Below, piece after piece: positions 53,276 to 62,026 of a stretch of 64,000 nucleotides of DNA. The stretch spans positions 62,001 to 126,000 of the forward strand of contig NZ_BCNM01000014.1 in NCBI RefSeq assembly GCF_001514495.1, given 5' to 3'. Made by a program: the position numbers and the translations under genes. Each line of letters starts with the position of its first letter. Positions within the stretch are counted from its first letter, which is position 1. A model generated the notes under the pieces. The model saw nothing but the letters and a program-made list of their open reading frames with translations. It had not been told where the DNA came from and ran no database searches. The DNA comes from Paenibacillus pabuli NBRC 13638 (GTDB lineage: Bacteria > Bacillota > Bacilli > Paenibacillales > Paenibacillaceae).

Positions 53276-53478
53276 CTCATATTTCAGGCATTGTTTTCTA
53301 ATTGAGATAAATTGACAAGATGACTCCATATCATACTTAACTGAGTCATTTGTTGTTCACTAACAGAGCACGAACGAGTATCCGACTGTACCGCAGACTA
53401 ACGTACAACGTTAATTATGTGTCCTATAAAAGCACTTTGAAGAATATGCTATTACAGTATGGAAAGGAGGACAACCTT

Positions 53479-54111
53479 ATTTATATACTGTTAGGATACG
53501 TTATTCTGGGTCTATCACTCTCTGCTCCTATTGGACCCATCAATGCCGCACAATTGGACAAGGGTGTTCGAGGTGGATTTATGCCTGCCTGGTTTGTCGG
53601 ACTGGGAGCGATTGCAGCCGATATCATCTACATGCTGCTTGTTTATTTTGGCATTGTTCACCTGCTTGAACTTCCTTTTGTCAAGGTATTCCTGTGGATG
53701 TTTGGTTGTTTTGTACTGATCTATACGGGTGTGGATAGTATTAAAAATGCAGGAAACCTGGCTCCTTCTCAGATGAGAGGAGATGATTCTCAACTATCCA
53801 AGTCATTCCTTCAAGGATTCCTAATGTCTCTATTTAACCCCCTTTCCATCATGTTCTGGCTTGGAATTTACGGCTCTGTTCTGGCTAAAGCTGTGAATGA
53901 TTCTCCTATGAACCAATTGTTGATCTATAGCGGTGCAATCATTTTTGGCGTAGTCTTATGGGATCTATTCATGGCGACTGCAGTGAGTTTTTTTCGCAAA
54001 TATCTCACTCGCTTCGTACTCAAAGGAATCGCTTTAGTTTCGGGACTCTCTTTAGTGGGTTTCGGATGTTATTTTGGAGTCAAAGCCGTCCAATTTCTTT
54101 TCTTTATTTAA
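53479..54111 (+). CDS. LysE family amino-acid exporter (start probably AUU)
   Basis: The 210-residue protein has six hydrophobic segments and the LysE pattern LGLSLSAPIGPINAAQLDKG. The strong AAAGGAGG site at 53463-53470 is followed eight bases later in frame by ATT at 53479, with no ATG, GTG or TTG at that distance. With that start the protein aligns without gap to its paralog at 57904, whose ATG falls at the same position. The upstream in-frame ATG at 53446 has a weak site and would add 11 residues. It probably exports amino acids or related compounds. It overlaps the end of the permease gene on the other strand by eight bases. Confidence 0.87.
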   Translation: MYILLGYVILGLSLSAPIGPINAAQLDKGVRGGFMPAWFVGLGAIAADIIYMLLVYFGIVHLLELPFVKVFLWMFGCFVLIYTGVDSIKNAGNLAPSQMRGDDSQLSKSFLQGFLMSLFNPLSIMFWLGIYGSVLAKAVNDSPMNQLLIYSGAIIFGVVLWDLFMATAVSFFRKYLTRFVLKGIALVSGLSLVGFGCYFGVKAVQFLFFI

Positions 54112-55549
54112 GTTTACTTTTTTTGCGCAGTCGAATACCTGTGATGTGATAACCCGACAGATCCTGTGCGACGTGTTCATCCTCATCCTCTTCTTCCGTC
54201 AGGCTGTTGGATGTTTTTGTCGTGGACTTTTTCTTGCGAATCCGCTGTAGAATGACATCACTAATAGCAATCAGAGAGACAAGCAGTAAGCTTATATAGA
54301 ATCCTGGTCTGCTGAGTGTGTGAAAGAGCGTCCCTGTTACCGCAGCAACAATTAGCAATAATCCGGTCCATCGCTTTACGTTATCGAACTTTCCTGGTTT
54401 CAGCAGTCTGCCGGAGGATAGCAAAATAAACGACCAGTTATACAACAGCATCAACCCAGCTGCAGTCGTAATATATTCATATACTTTTCCTGGAAGTAAT
54501 AATGACATAATAATGGTACCAATTAACCCACAACCGATGAGGGAAAGGGCAAATAATGGGAACTTTTTCTTCCATTTTCGAGAAAATAACTTCGGAGCGT
54601 CTCCCTCCTGAGCGAGTGTAATGATCATTGAAGTTACAGCATATAGAGAAGCCGTCATCGTCGAAAATCCAGCCACAATCAGTACACCATTGAACAAATG
54701 GGGTACAAACGCCAAATGATCACTACTTAGGGCCAGTACAAATGGACTCTCTTTGGGATTGAATGCCTTCAAAGGGACCATGATCAGTGCCAGCCCAATG
54801 GAAACCACATATACGGTTGACAGTGCAATGAGCATAACTTTTCCAGCCTTCGGGGCATCCTCCGGTTTTTGAAGCCGATAGGACATGATTCCAAGCACTT
54901 CAATCCCTCCATAGGCATAGAACGCAAAAAGAAAAGCCGACCATAGGCCGATCCCGCCCTTTGGAAAAATAGTCGCAGTGTCCATTGGTACTTTATGTTC
55001 GTACTTCGTTCCCCCGATCCACCCTGCCAGAAGTGCAATAGCAATAACCAAAAACATGATGATTGCTGCAATTTTAATGATCGCCAGCACATTTTCCACC
55101 CGGTCAAACCCTTTGTTACCAAAGAACACGATGCAAAGTCCTACAATACCGAATCCCGCAGCAAAGATCCATAATGGGACCGATGGAAACCAAAAGCGAG
55201 AAAAGATGGACAACGCTGTTAACTGACTTCCCATTATTAGTAGCTCGGAGAACCAGTACATCCAACCGCTGGCAAACCCCGCCCAACTTCCAAACGCCTT
55301 CTTCGCATAGGAACGAAAGGACCCCTGTTCCGGATGATCGGAAGTCATTCTCGCCAAAGCATCAAAAACTACATATGTACCCAAAGCAGCAAAGACATAG
55401 ACTAATAATACCGCCGGGCCTCCAATGGAGATTGCCAGGCTGGAACCCAGGAAGTATCCGGTGCCAATCGTGCCGGCTACACCCAGCAGACTTAATTGCC
55501 ACCATTTCAGTTTCTTTTCTTCGGTTGAAGTTGTTGATGCTTTACTCAT
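54104..55549 (-). CDS. Amino acid permease, APC family
   Basis: The 481-residue protein has about twelve hydrophobic segments and the APC opening LSLLGVAGTIGTGYFLGSS, then FRSYAKKAFGSWAGFASGWMY. The carboxyl tail is charged (LTEEEDEDEH) and cytoplasmic. It imports an amino acid. The ATG at 55549 (MSKASTT) is preferred to the one at 55573 because AAAAGGA precedes it. It faces the LysE exporter gene convergently, and a small gene and Mn catalase lie upstream. Confidence 0.93.
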   Translation of the reverse strand: MSKASTTSTEEKKLKWWQLSLLGVAGTIGTGYFLGSSLAISIGGPAVLLVYVFAALGTYVVFDALARMTSDHPEQGSFRSYAKKAFGSWAGFASGWMYWFSELLIMGSQLTALSIFSRFWFPSVPLWIFAAGFGIVGLCIVFFGNKGFDRVENVLAIIKIAAIIMFLVIAIALLAGWIGGTKYEHKVPMDTATIFPKGGIGLWSAFLFAFYAYGGIEVLGIMSYRLQKPEDAPKAGKVMLIALSTVYVVSIGLALIMVPLKAFNPKESPFVLALSSDHLAFVPHLFNGVLIVAGFSTMTASLYAVTSMIITLAQEGDAPKLFSRKWKKKFPLFALSLIGCGLIGTIIMSLLLPGKVYEYITTAAGLMLLYNWSFILLSSGRLLKPGKFDNVKRWTGLLLIVAAVTGTLFHTLSRPGFYISLLLVSLIAISDVILQRIRKKKSTTKTSNSLTEEEDEDEHVAQDLSGYHITGIRLRKKSKLK

Positions 55550-55711
55550 GTTGTCATTCCTTTTCTGTATCATTTTAAGTTACTTATGGTAGCCTTCCCA
55601 ATTCAGTGTTAAACATGTTGATTTCATAGAAATTGGATGTTTGTATATTTGTTTTGAGCTCATTGCATACTACAACAGGTAAATCCAACACATACAGGAG
55701 GTTCATTACAC

Positions 55712-55885
55712 ATGAATCAATTCTCTCAGACTCAACAAATCACTCAACTTGCTCAGCAGCTCACGCAGCAAATATTTCTACGGGCCAATCGTTCGGAACT
55801 TATTCGAATCAGCATCGCCCGCAATAACTGCATGATAAGCACCAAAAAGGAACCCGTTAAAAAGGGTTCCTTTTTTAGTTTTTAA
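55712..55885 (+). CDS. Short open frame of doubtful coding value, possibly degraded
   Basis: An ATG with a CAGGAGG site starts MNQFSQTQQITQLAQQLTQQ, which is glutamine-rich like gamma-type small acid-soluble spore proteins. The frame then reads IFLRANRSEL and runs through the terminator hairpin to a stop at 55885. A change of frame near 55772 would instead give STGQSFGTYSNQHRPQ and stop at 55827, more like a natural end. This looks like a frameshifted or young gene. I call it with low confidence. Confidence 0.4.
   Translation: MNQFSQTQQITQLAQQLTQQIFLRANRSELIRISIARNNCMISTKKEPVKKGSFFSF
55844..55876. terminator. Bidirectional terminator before the Mn catalase end
   Basis: AAAAGGAACCC and GGGTTCCTTTT form an 11-base stem with an eight-base loop, with T-runs on both strands. 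It lies between the short frame and the catalase gene. Confidence 0.85.
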
Positions 55886-55949
55886 ATTAGTAGTTATAGG
55901 AATAGATTAAGGCCTTAACAGACACCTTTATTCCTTTTACCTCTACTGG

Positions 55950-56804
55950 CTAAGCATTGAGATCATGCATACCTGGACTATGTTCATTCGGGAGTTCAGG
56001 CATATAAGGAACCGGGTACCCCTGTGGTGGATCAATTACTTGCAGCTCGCCTCCATTACGACTAGGGGTTTGCCCACTGAATATTTCAGCAATTCGTGTG
56101 TTATCCAGTCGGAAGTTGAACTGTGCATTATGGAAGCCCATATCCACGTATTTTCTGCACTCCGGATACTTATGAATATCATAATTCGGTATAGGGAATA
56201 TTTTCCCCCAATTCACGCCAAGCGTCTCTAACGCTTTAGCGAATGCATTTTGATGGGCATTATCACGAACAATGAGGAAACCCAATGTTTCACGGAACGC
56301 TTTGTTGGTACTCATCTCATATATCCGCGACTTTTGTAAGACACCTGTAGATTCCAACACAATATTATCAAGCAGATTGCTTATCAAATTCCCGTGATCA
56401 TACACATAGTTTCCAAGCCACGGATTGCCCGCAGCATCTACAGGCAATGAACTTTGAGCCCCCATAATGTAATGGTGCGGATTAGCATGTTTAATTGCTT
56501 CATCCAGTGGTGCACCGTCCACACCTGCGTTACCTGCACCTTCTGCCCCGGCCCCCGTCAACAATTGATTAATCGTTTGCTGAACCAGCTCAATATGGCT
56601 TAATTCCTCAAGAAATACCCCACGGATCAGATCTTTATATTGCGTAGCATTACCTCGAAAATTACTGCTTTGAAAAAAAAACTGCATCATGGTTCGCATT
56701 TCACCGAATTGACCTCCAAGGGTCTCTTGCAGCACTTTGGCTGCTGCTGGATCCGGCTTGTCCGGAACGATCATATTAATCAGATCTTCACGATAAAAAA
56801 ACAT
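55950..56804 (-). CDS. Manganese catalase
   Basis: The 284-residue non-haem catalase shows the dimanganese ligands in the ferritin-like core: GVFLEELSHIELVQQTINQLL (Glu and His), ESTGVLQKSRIYEMSTNKAF and IVRDNAHQNAFAKALETLG. It degrades hydrogen peroxide in the cytoplasm or on spores. It is longer than CotJC-type catalases and ends with a PYMPELPNEHSP tail. The start follows GGAGGAC. It stands alone between the short frame and the YqcI/YcgG gene, which starts divergently. Confidence 0.95.
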   Translation of the reverse strand: MFFYREDLINMIVPDKPDPAAAKVLQETLGGQFGEMRTMMQFFFQSSNFRGNATQYKDLIRGVFLEELSHIELVQQTINQLLTGAGAEGAGNAGVDGAPLDEAIKHANPHHYIMGAQSSLPVDAAGNPWLGNYVYDHGNLISNLLDNIVLESTGVLQKSRIYEMSTNKAFRETLGFLIVRDNAHQNAFAKALETLGVNWGKIFPIPNYDIHKYPECRKYVDMGFHNAQFNFRLDNTRIAEIFSGQTPSRNGGELQVIDPPQGYPVPYMPELPNEHSPGMHDLNA

Positions 56805-57001
56805 GGTTGTCCTCCATTCAAGTAATATTATAATCTAGTTTCTACGATCATCCTGATTTTATGTAATTGCTTGCCTAACAATCTTTGGTTAGCTCACAAA
56901 TTCCTTATTGCGCTGATGTCCATTCATTTTTTGAAGGAACTCATATGGACTGTCACCATTTTGCCCTTGGGTTATATCCTATAGGTAAAGGAGGACTGTT
57001 C

Positions 57002-57751
57002 ATGTCGTTGTTGTTTTCATCTTCTGATCTGGAGAATGAAGAAGTTCATCTTGAGATTTGGAAGAGAGATGCCTATCGTTTATTTTCTGCCAAAATGAGT
57101 AATCGAGAAGCCCGGTTCCCCTGCATACCGGCTACACAAGCCTTTGCTCTGGGTCACCTCCGATATGGTTTTGTTGCTTCCCCTGGGAGCGAATCCGCTG
57201 GCCGTACATTATCGAATATCATCACGGAATATGGCCAATCTTCGCGTTCCAATGGTCAATATTCATCGTTGGTTGTCTTTTTCGAAAAAGAGCAGGAGAC
57301 ACTCGATGTCCTACGCTATGAAGAACTTTTCTGGAGTTTATTAAGTCAGATAAGAAGTTTGGATGACAAATCTTGGCCTGAAGATATTCCTGAAGATCCG
57401 GAGCAACCCATGTGGGAATTCTGTTTCAGTGACGAACGTTATTTCGTCTATTGTGGTACGCCTGCCCATACTTCACGTCAGAGTCGATATTTCCCTTACT
57501 TCATGTTGGCGATGACACCACGTTGGGTACTCGACATATGGAATGCACAACCTCAAAAAGCAGCAGCCATCGCACCAAAAATTCGTGAACGATTAGCCGC
57601 GTACGATACCGTCCCTGCCCATCCTGAACTTAAACAATACGGGGCTCAGGGAAATCTGGAATATAAACAGTATTTTTTACGAGATGATGATACCTCTCTT
57701 TCTGCCTGTCCGTTTCTGCGTTCACTTCAGCAGGATAAAATAAAGGATTAG
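57002..57751 (+). CDS. YqcI/YcgG family protein
   Basis: The 249-residue soluble protein has the family pattern RFPCIPATQAFALGHLRYGFV near the start, the middle WPEDIPEDPEQPMWEFCFSDE, and the end SACPFLRSL. The function of this family is not known; related genes are found in spore-formers. The ATG at 57002 follows AAAGGAGG; the longer frame from 56885 is not used. The next gene, a LysE-type exporter, follows after a hairpin that can sequester a ribosome binding site. Confidence 0.88.
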   Translation: MSLLFSSSDLENEEVHLEIWKRDAYRLFSAKMSNREARFPCIPATQAFALGHLRYGFVASPGSESAGRTLSNIITEYGQSSRSNGQYSSLVVFFEKEQETLDVLRYEELFWSLLSQIRSLDDKSWPEDIPEDPEQPMWEFCFSDERYFVYCGTPAHTSRQSRYFPYFMLAMTPRWVLDIWNAQPQKAAAIAPKIRERLAAYDTVPAHPELKQYGAQGNLEYKQYFLRDDDTSLSACPFLRSLQQDKIKD

Positions 57752-57774
57752 TACGGCGGGATTCTAAATAAACT

Positions 57775-57815
57775 CTCCTCCGAATAAGCTGTATATCACC
57801 AGTTTATAGGAGGAG
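57775..57815 (+). promoter_or_regulatory. Hairpin that sequesters a GGAGGAG ribosome binding site
   Basis: CTCCTCC (57775-57781) pairs with GGAGGAG (57809-57815) and, inside, ATAAGCTG pairs with CAGTTTAT around a TATATCAC loop. The only unpaired bases in the stem are GA against A. The GGAGGAG lies 11 bases before a TTG at 57826 in frame with the LysE gene. The hairpin can act as a terminator for the gene before or as a switch on translation. Confidence 0.6.
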
Positions 57816-57903
57816 CGCAATCCATTTGATTTTCGGAGAAATACATATTGGACAAGCCCAAATGAATGCACAATTTCATCCCATATATGAAAGGGAAATG
57901 ACT

Positions 57904-58539
57904 ATGGAAATCTATATTAAATTCATACTAATCGGTCTCGCCATCGCTATGCCTGTAGGAGCGATCACAGTTGAAATGACCAAACAGGGATTGAGAAACG
58001 GATTCACTCATGGTTGGGCTGTTGGTCTGGGTGGAATGACCGTGGATGCAAGTTTGATTCTGGCCATGTATTTCGGGTTTGCCTCCTTGTTATCGCTTCC
58101 TTACATTCAAATTCCATTATGGCTGGCAGGTGCTGCTTTTTTGGCTTATCTGGGTTATGATTCGATTCGAAATGCAGACCTGAATATAACGGCAGCAGAT
58201 GATAAGATCAAAAAATCATTTTGGAGAACATACCGCAACGGGTTACTGGTTGCCATCTCCCCGGGGAATCTAATCTTCTGGATATCCGTATTCGGAGTCG
58301 TGTTGTCTGATTCATATCATTCAGCAGGTAAATTAAGTTTTGTCATTGCTGCATTGGGCGTATTGTGCGGCATTCTCCTACATGATCTGGGCCTGCTCAC
58401 TATCGTTTCTGTTACCCGAAAAATGATGAGTCAGAGAATGATCCAGATTGTTTCCGCCTTGGCAGGTGTGCTTTTAATCGGCTTTTCCTTTTACTTTTTG
58501 TATAAATTCGTTCTGGCGATATGGCAATACTTTCAGTAG
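57904..58539 (+). CDS. LysE family amino-acid exporter, second copy
   Basis: The 211-residue membrane protein begins MEIYIKFILIGLAIAMPVG and keeps the LysE pattern GAITVEMTKQGLRNGF, then LLVAISPGNLIFWISVFGV. The ATG at 57904 follows AAAGGGAA. An in-frame TTG at 57826 after the GGAGGAG site would give a 26-residue extension, perhaps a leader. It is a paralog of the gene at 53479, with the same length. It probably exports amino acids; the substrate is unknown. Confidence 0.9.
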   Translation: MEIYIKFILIGLAIAMPVGAITVEMTKQGLRNGFTHGWAVGLGGMTVDASLILAMYFGFASLLSLPYIQIPLWLAGAAFLAYLGYDSIRNADLNITAADDKIKKSFWRTYRNGLLVAISPGNLIFWISVFGVVLSDSYHSAGKLSFVIAALGVLCGILLHDLGLLTIVSVTRKMMSQRMIQIVSALAGVLLIGFSFYFLYKFVLAIWQYFQ

Positions 58540-59039
58540 GTAGAAGATCTACATCAAAGGTACCTCCCCCGTTATATCCACTCCAAAATATACTCCACAA
58601 TAGATACTCCACCACGGCTGTTCCTTTCATATATGGAGCAGCTGTTTCGCCTTTTTGAAAAAAATAGGTTGACTTTTAACCGTATAAGAGATAGTTCGTT
58701 TTAACATGGTGGGTGAAGGAACGTTGATATCAGCAGGGAGTATCTAAGGAGAAGAATTGGTTTTCTGTTGTGAATTTTTCATATGTTGAAATAATATAAT
58801 AAGGTAGGTTGAAGGATTTTTCTTCCAAATTCGCTGAAATACTGACTAACATTGGTTTTACAAAAATTTATATTAAATAATCCATTTTCCTGATTTATGT
58901 AGGAAGGATTTCAGTGAAATATAAATCGTATTAACTATTATGAAATTTTCATATGTTGAAAATATAAGGTTGTTGGCAATATAAAAGCCGCCATATGGCG
59001 GCTTCGGCAAATGGTCTCTATTTTTCCAATCTCATGGGC
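58540..59039. other. 500-base region with direct repeats and no gene
   Basis: A direct repeat with core TTTTCATATGTTGAAA occurs at 58776-58791 and 58946-58961, 170 bases apart, in AT-rich surroundings. At 58986-59003 AGCCGCCATATGGCGGCT is a perfect palindrome with four Ts on the minus strand and probably terminates the aldo/keto reductase gene. I see no gene. Confidence 0.6.
58986..59003 (-). terminator. Palindromic terminator of the aldo/keto reductase gene
   Basis: AGCCGCCATATGGCGGCT is fully self-complementary, followed by TTTTATATT on the minus strand. It lies about 37 bases past the stop at 59040. Confidence 0.75.
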
Positions 59040-59933
59040 TCAGGTTCTGCCCGTCCAATCGGCTCCGGCAATTTCTTTCCAGCGTGTTCTTATCTCATCA
59101 TATACATGCTGAGGAAGTGGTCCGCGAGCTACGAGATCAGCATTCTGCTGCCAGCGGTTCGGCTTCGCCGTACCTACAATTGCGGTGTCCACGCCTTCAG
59201 TACTTAGAGTAAAACGCAGTGCTGTTTCCACCGCTTCCTGAGCATCATCACTCAGAAAACCGTAATTCAATTCAATTAAGCGCTTCCAATAGACATAAGG
59301 ATATGCTTCCTCCGGAAGCGTATCATATGTCCACGCAGCATTGGCAATCGGTCTCTTGGCGATTACACCCATGTTTCTCTTTCTCGCCTCGGGCAGCGTA
59401 AGTTCGATGGCCTCCTGATCCGCGATGTTTAATGAAGTCTCCAGACTGTCGAAGAGCCCGGTCTGAATCGCATATAGCGCATCTGTTGAATCTCCGCTGT
59501 ATCCAATAAATCTTGTTTTACCGGCTTGCTTAGCACGCTGGAGCACGTCAATCACAGCGCCTTGTCGAAGTACTTCTTCCGAGCAGCTGTGCAAGTGAAT
59601 GACATCGACATAGTCTGCTTTCAACCGTTTAAGACTTCGATCAATGGTCCGCTCCAGAACTTTGGCATCCCAGTCGGGGCCCTCTATCCCAGCGGCGTGT
59701 CCACATTTGGTAAACAAATAATAATCATCTCGACGGTGTGACAACACCTCACCGATCAATTCTTCGCTGTCGCCGTAGCACTCCGCGGTATCAATCACAT
59801 TTAATCCTGCATCCAGTGCACTATTCAGCAGTGTCTCCACTTCCGTTTTGGATACATCTCTGCCAATTTCTGCCCCGCCAAACCCAAGTGTACTTACTTT
59901 CATGTCCGTGTTTCCGTAATTACGCAGTTCCAT
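59040..59933 (-). CDS. Aldo/keto reductase
   Basis: The 297-residue TIM-barrel enzyme has the catalytic set: aspartate and tyrosine in NVIDTAECYGDSEELIGE, lysine in YYLFTKCGH, and histidine in YVDVIHLHSCSEE. It uses NAD(P)H to reduce aldehydes or ketones. The carboxyl end has the cofactor region GVDTAIVGTAKPNRWQQN. The start follows a GGAATGAA-like site at a rather weak position. It stands alone between a repeat region and a GNAT gene. Confidence 0.93.
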   Translation of the reverse strand: MELRNYGNTDMKVSTLGFGGAEIGRDVSKTEVETLLNSALDAGLNVIDTAECYGDSEELIGEVLSHRRDDYYLFTKCGHAAGIEGPDWDAKVLERTIDRSLKRLKADYVDVIHLHSCSEEVLRQGAVIDVLQRAKQAGKTRFIGYSGDSTDALYAIQTGLFDSLETSLNIADQEAIELTLPEARKRNMGVIAKRPIANAAWTYDTLPEEAYPYVYWKRLIELNYGFLSDDAQEAVETALRFTLSTEGVDTAIVGTAKPNRWQQNADLVARGPLPQHVYDEIRTRWKEIAGADWTGRT

Positions 59934-60124
59934 GGATTCATTCCTCCGAGCTTCGTAAATTTAGGTGCAGAATGGTGATTAATGAAAGGATGTATAAAAG
60001 TACTGTTTCGTCTTCCGTATGTTATTACCCTGTACTTGGACATTACACCCATTTTTCCTATCTTGATTTGGGTAAACTTCTTATTGGTCTCTTGCAGTAT
60101 TGTCCCAAGTCGTCCATAAGTCAA

Positions 60125-60613
60125 TCAGGTTACAAAATACTGACTGGGATTACCTAGCTCCGGGTGGAACTTTTCCCGAAAACGGCCTCCCGTGTATTCC
60201 CCAATAATTTTACGCCAGAATGCCTGTGCAATCACGTTATTCCGAACCTGGGTCACTTTCCATCTTCCCGGAAAACGTTGGAACAATTCATAAGCGGCCC
60301 AAGTCCCCACCCCGCTACGTCGATATTTCTGCATGACAAAAAACTCGGTTAAATAATAGTCATTATCCTTGCTGCCTGGTTCACAACGTTCGACCAATGC
60401 AAACCCTGCCGGTGACCCGTCACTCGTAATGAGAAAAGGAAACTTGGTACCTTCCCCCGTCCAAAATGCGTCAAGTCCAGGGTATTCTGGAAAAATCCCG
60501 TTGTTGTCCACGTCAATATTAAGATACTTCGTAAAATCATACAGATAAAATTGCATCAAATGACGAATCACCTGACTTCGTTCCCGGGGAACCAGCTCTA
60601 TTTTCATACTCAT
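60125..60613 (-). CDS. GNAT family N-acetyltransferase
   Basis: The 162-residue protein has the GNAT acetyl-CoA motif YYLTEFFVMQKYRRSGVGTWAAYELF and motif B NNVIAQAFWRKIIGEYTGG. It is small, with no signal. The substrate is unknown. The start at 60613 follows GAGGAGG; a second ATG lies at 60607. It stands alone, divergent from xerS, which starts 175 bases away. Confidence 0.92.
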   Translation of the reverse strand: MSMKIELVPRERSQVIRHLMQFYLYDFTKYLNIDVDNNGIFPEYPGLDAFWTGEGTKFPFLITSDGSPAGFALVERCEPGSKDNDYYLTEFFVMQKYRRSGVGTWAAYELFQRFPGRWKVTQVRNNVIAQAFWRKIIGEYTGGRFREKFHPELGNPSQYFVT

Positions 60614-60787
60614 CCCGGTTCACCTCCTCTGCTCTACATATAATTTATACTTTAATACCTGGAGTCCGCAGGAGCAAGGAAACATCGACCTTCATAACGT
60701 GGTTCTGTGAACAGCTGTGACGATATAAATATGGTACACTGAGTTATAGCATATCTTCAAACATATATTACCATGGGGGTGCCGAAC

Positions 60788-61879
60788 TTGACCAATGTGC
60801 AAAAAGAGATCGACCGACGCAAGCTGGATGACAAACTTCCTTCCATGCCCTGGTTCGTTCAGCAATTCATTGACTATAAATTACCGGATTTATCACCGTC
60901 TACCTTGCTTGAATATATAAGGGATTATGAAGCCTTTTTTGGCTGGATGCGAGCAGAAGGTCTGTCCCAGGCTGGTTCCAATAAAGAGGTTACACTGACT
61001 GAACTGGAAGTGCTTCGAATGGAATCAGTGACATCATACCGTTTGTTTCTGGCTACCAAGCGTGAAGGAGCGAATTCCAGAATCACGGTCTCCCGCAAGC
61101 TTTCATCCCTGCGTTCGCTGTTTCATTATTTAAGTCAGATTGCTGAAGATGAAGATTTCTATCCTCTGCTGAAACGAAACATCATGGCGAAGATTGAAAT
61201 TAAACGTACCCATAAGCCAAAAGATACCGCAGCGAAGTTAAAAGGAAAGCTCTTGGAAGATGAAGAGCTGTTGGAATTTATCGGGTACATCCTTGAAGGA
61301 TACGCTGTGGATATGGAGAAAAACAAACAGGCACTATATTCGCATGAGTTAAACAAAGAAAGGGATGCATGTATTGCAAGCCTCATTCTGAATTCGGGTT
61401 TGCGTGTATCGGAAGTTGTGAACCTGAACGTGGATGATCTCGATTTGAACAATAAGCTGTTGTATGTATATCGCAAGGGCAATAATGATGAGACCTTCAA
61501 AACACCCGTTTATTTCAGAGAGCAAGCCAAGGACGAGCTTGCAACCTATATCAATCTGCGCCAATCACGTTACCGTACACCCAAGCGGGAAAAAGGGTTG
61601 TTCATCGCTCTTCGCAACGGGGATTCCGAAGGAAGCCGGATGACCAAACGAGCGATACAGGCGATGATTATGAAGTACGCCAAACGATTTGGCAAACCGT
61701 ATCTAACTGTTCATAAACTGCGTCACTCCTTTGCGACCGATTATTATCTGCAGAATGATATTTATAAAACCAAAGAGCAGCTCGGACACGCTTCTACAGA
61801 AACGACCGAAATTTACGCTCACCTTACTGACAAAACCATGTCAGAAGCTATTGAACGCCGCACGGATGATGGCATGTAG
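60788..61879 (+). CDS. xerS: Tyrosine recombinase XerS-like
   Basis: The 363-residue integrase has an amino-terminal SAM-like DNA-binding domain (MPWFVQQFIDYKLPDLSPSTL) and the catalytic residues: Arg in NSGLRVSEVVNL, Lys in the YVYRKGN beta-hairpin, HxxR in HKLRHSFATDYY, His in LGHASTETT and Tyr in TEIYAHL. XerS-type recombinases resolve chromosome dimers at dif-like sites. I prefer the TTG at 60788 because GGGGGTG precedes it at six bases; the ATG at 60773 has no site. A dif-like 28-base site lies 148 bases downstream. No other recombinase partner is in the window. Confidence 0.9.
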   Translation: MTNVQKEIDRRKLDDKLPSMPWFVQQFIDYKLPDLSPSTLLEYIRDYEAFFGWMRAEGLSQAGSNKEVTLTELEVLRMESVTSYRLFLATKREGANSRITVSRKLSSLRSLFHYLSQIAEDEDFYPLLKRNIMAKIEIKRTHKPKDTAAKLKGKLLEDEELLEFIGYILEGYAVDMEKNKQALYSHELNKERDACIASLILNSGLRVSEVVNLNVDDLDLNNKLLYVYRKGNNDETFKTPVYFREQAKDELATYINLRQSRYRTPKREKGLFIALRNGDSEGSRMTKRAIQAMIMKYAKRFGKPYLTVHKLRHSFATDYYLQNDIYKTKEQLGHASTETTEIYAHLTDKTMSEAIERRTDDGM

Positions 61880-62026
61880 CCTTTTTTCCAGTTCAGAATC
61901 TTCAAGGTATCCAAAAAATACGACCTAGCGATCCCTACAGGAATATTCCGGAAAGGATCGCTATTGGTCTATTCGTACTTCTCATATCATGAAAACAACC
62001 AAACGTTTTATCCAACTCAATTATTT

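Noticed and set aside
58775..58975. Pair of direct repeats considered as a CRISPR array
   Set aside because: Only two copies with a 150-base interval and no cas genes; this is not a CRISPR.
59900..60157. Frames in the gap between aldo/keto reductase and GNAT genes
   Set aside because: They lack ribosome binding sites and resemble no protein; the gap is more likely a promoter region.
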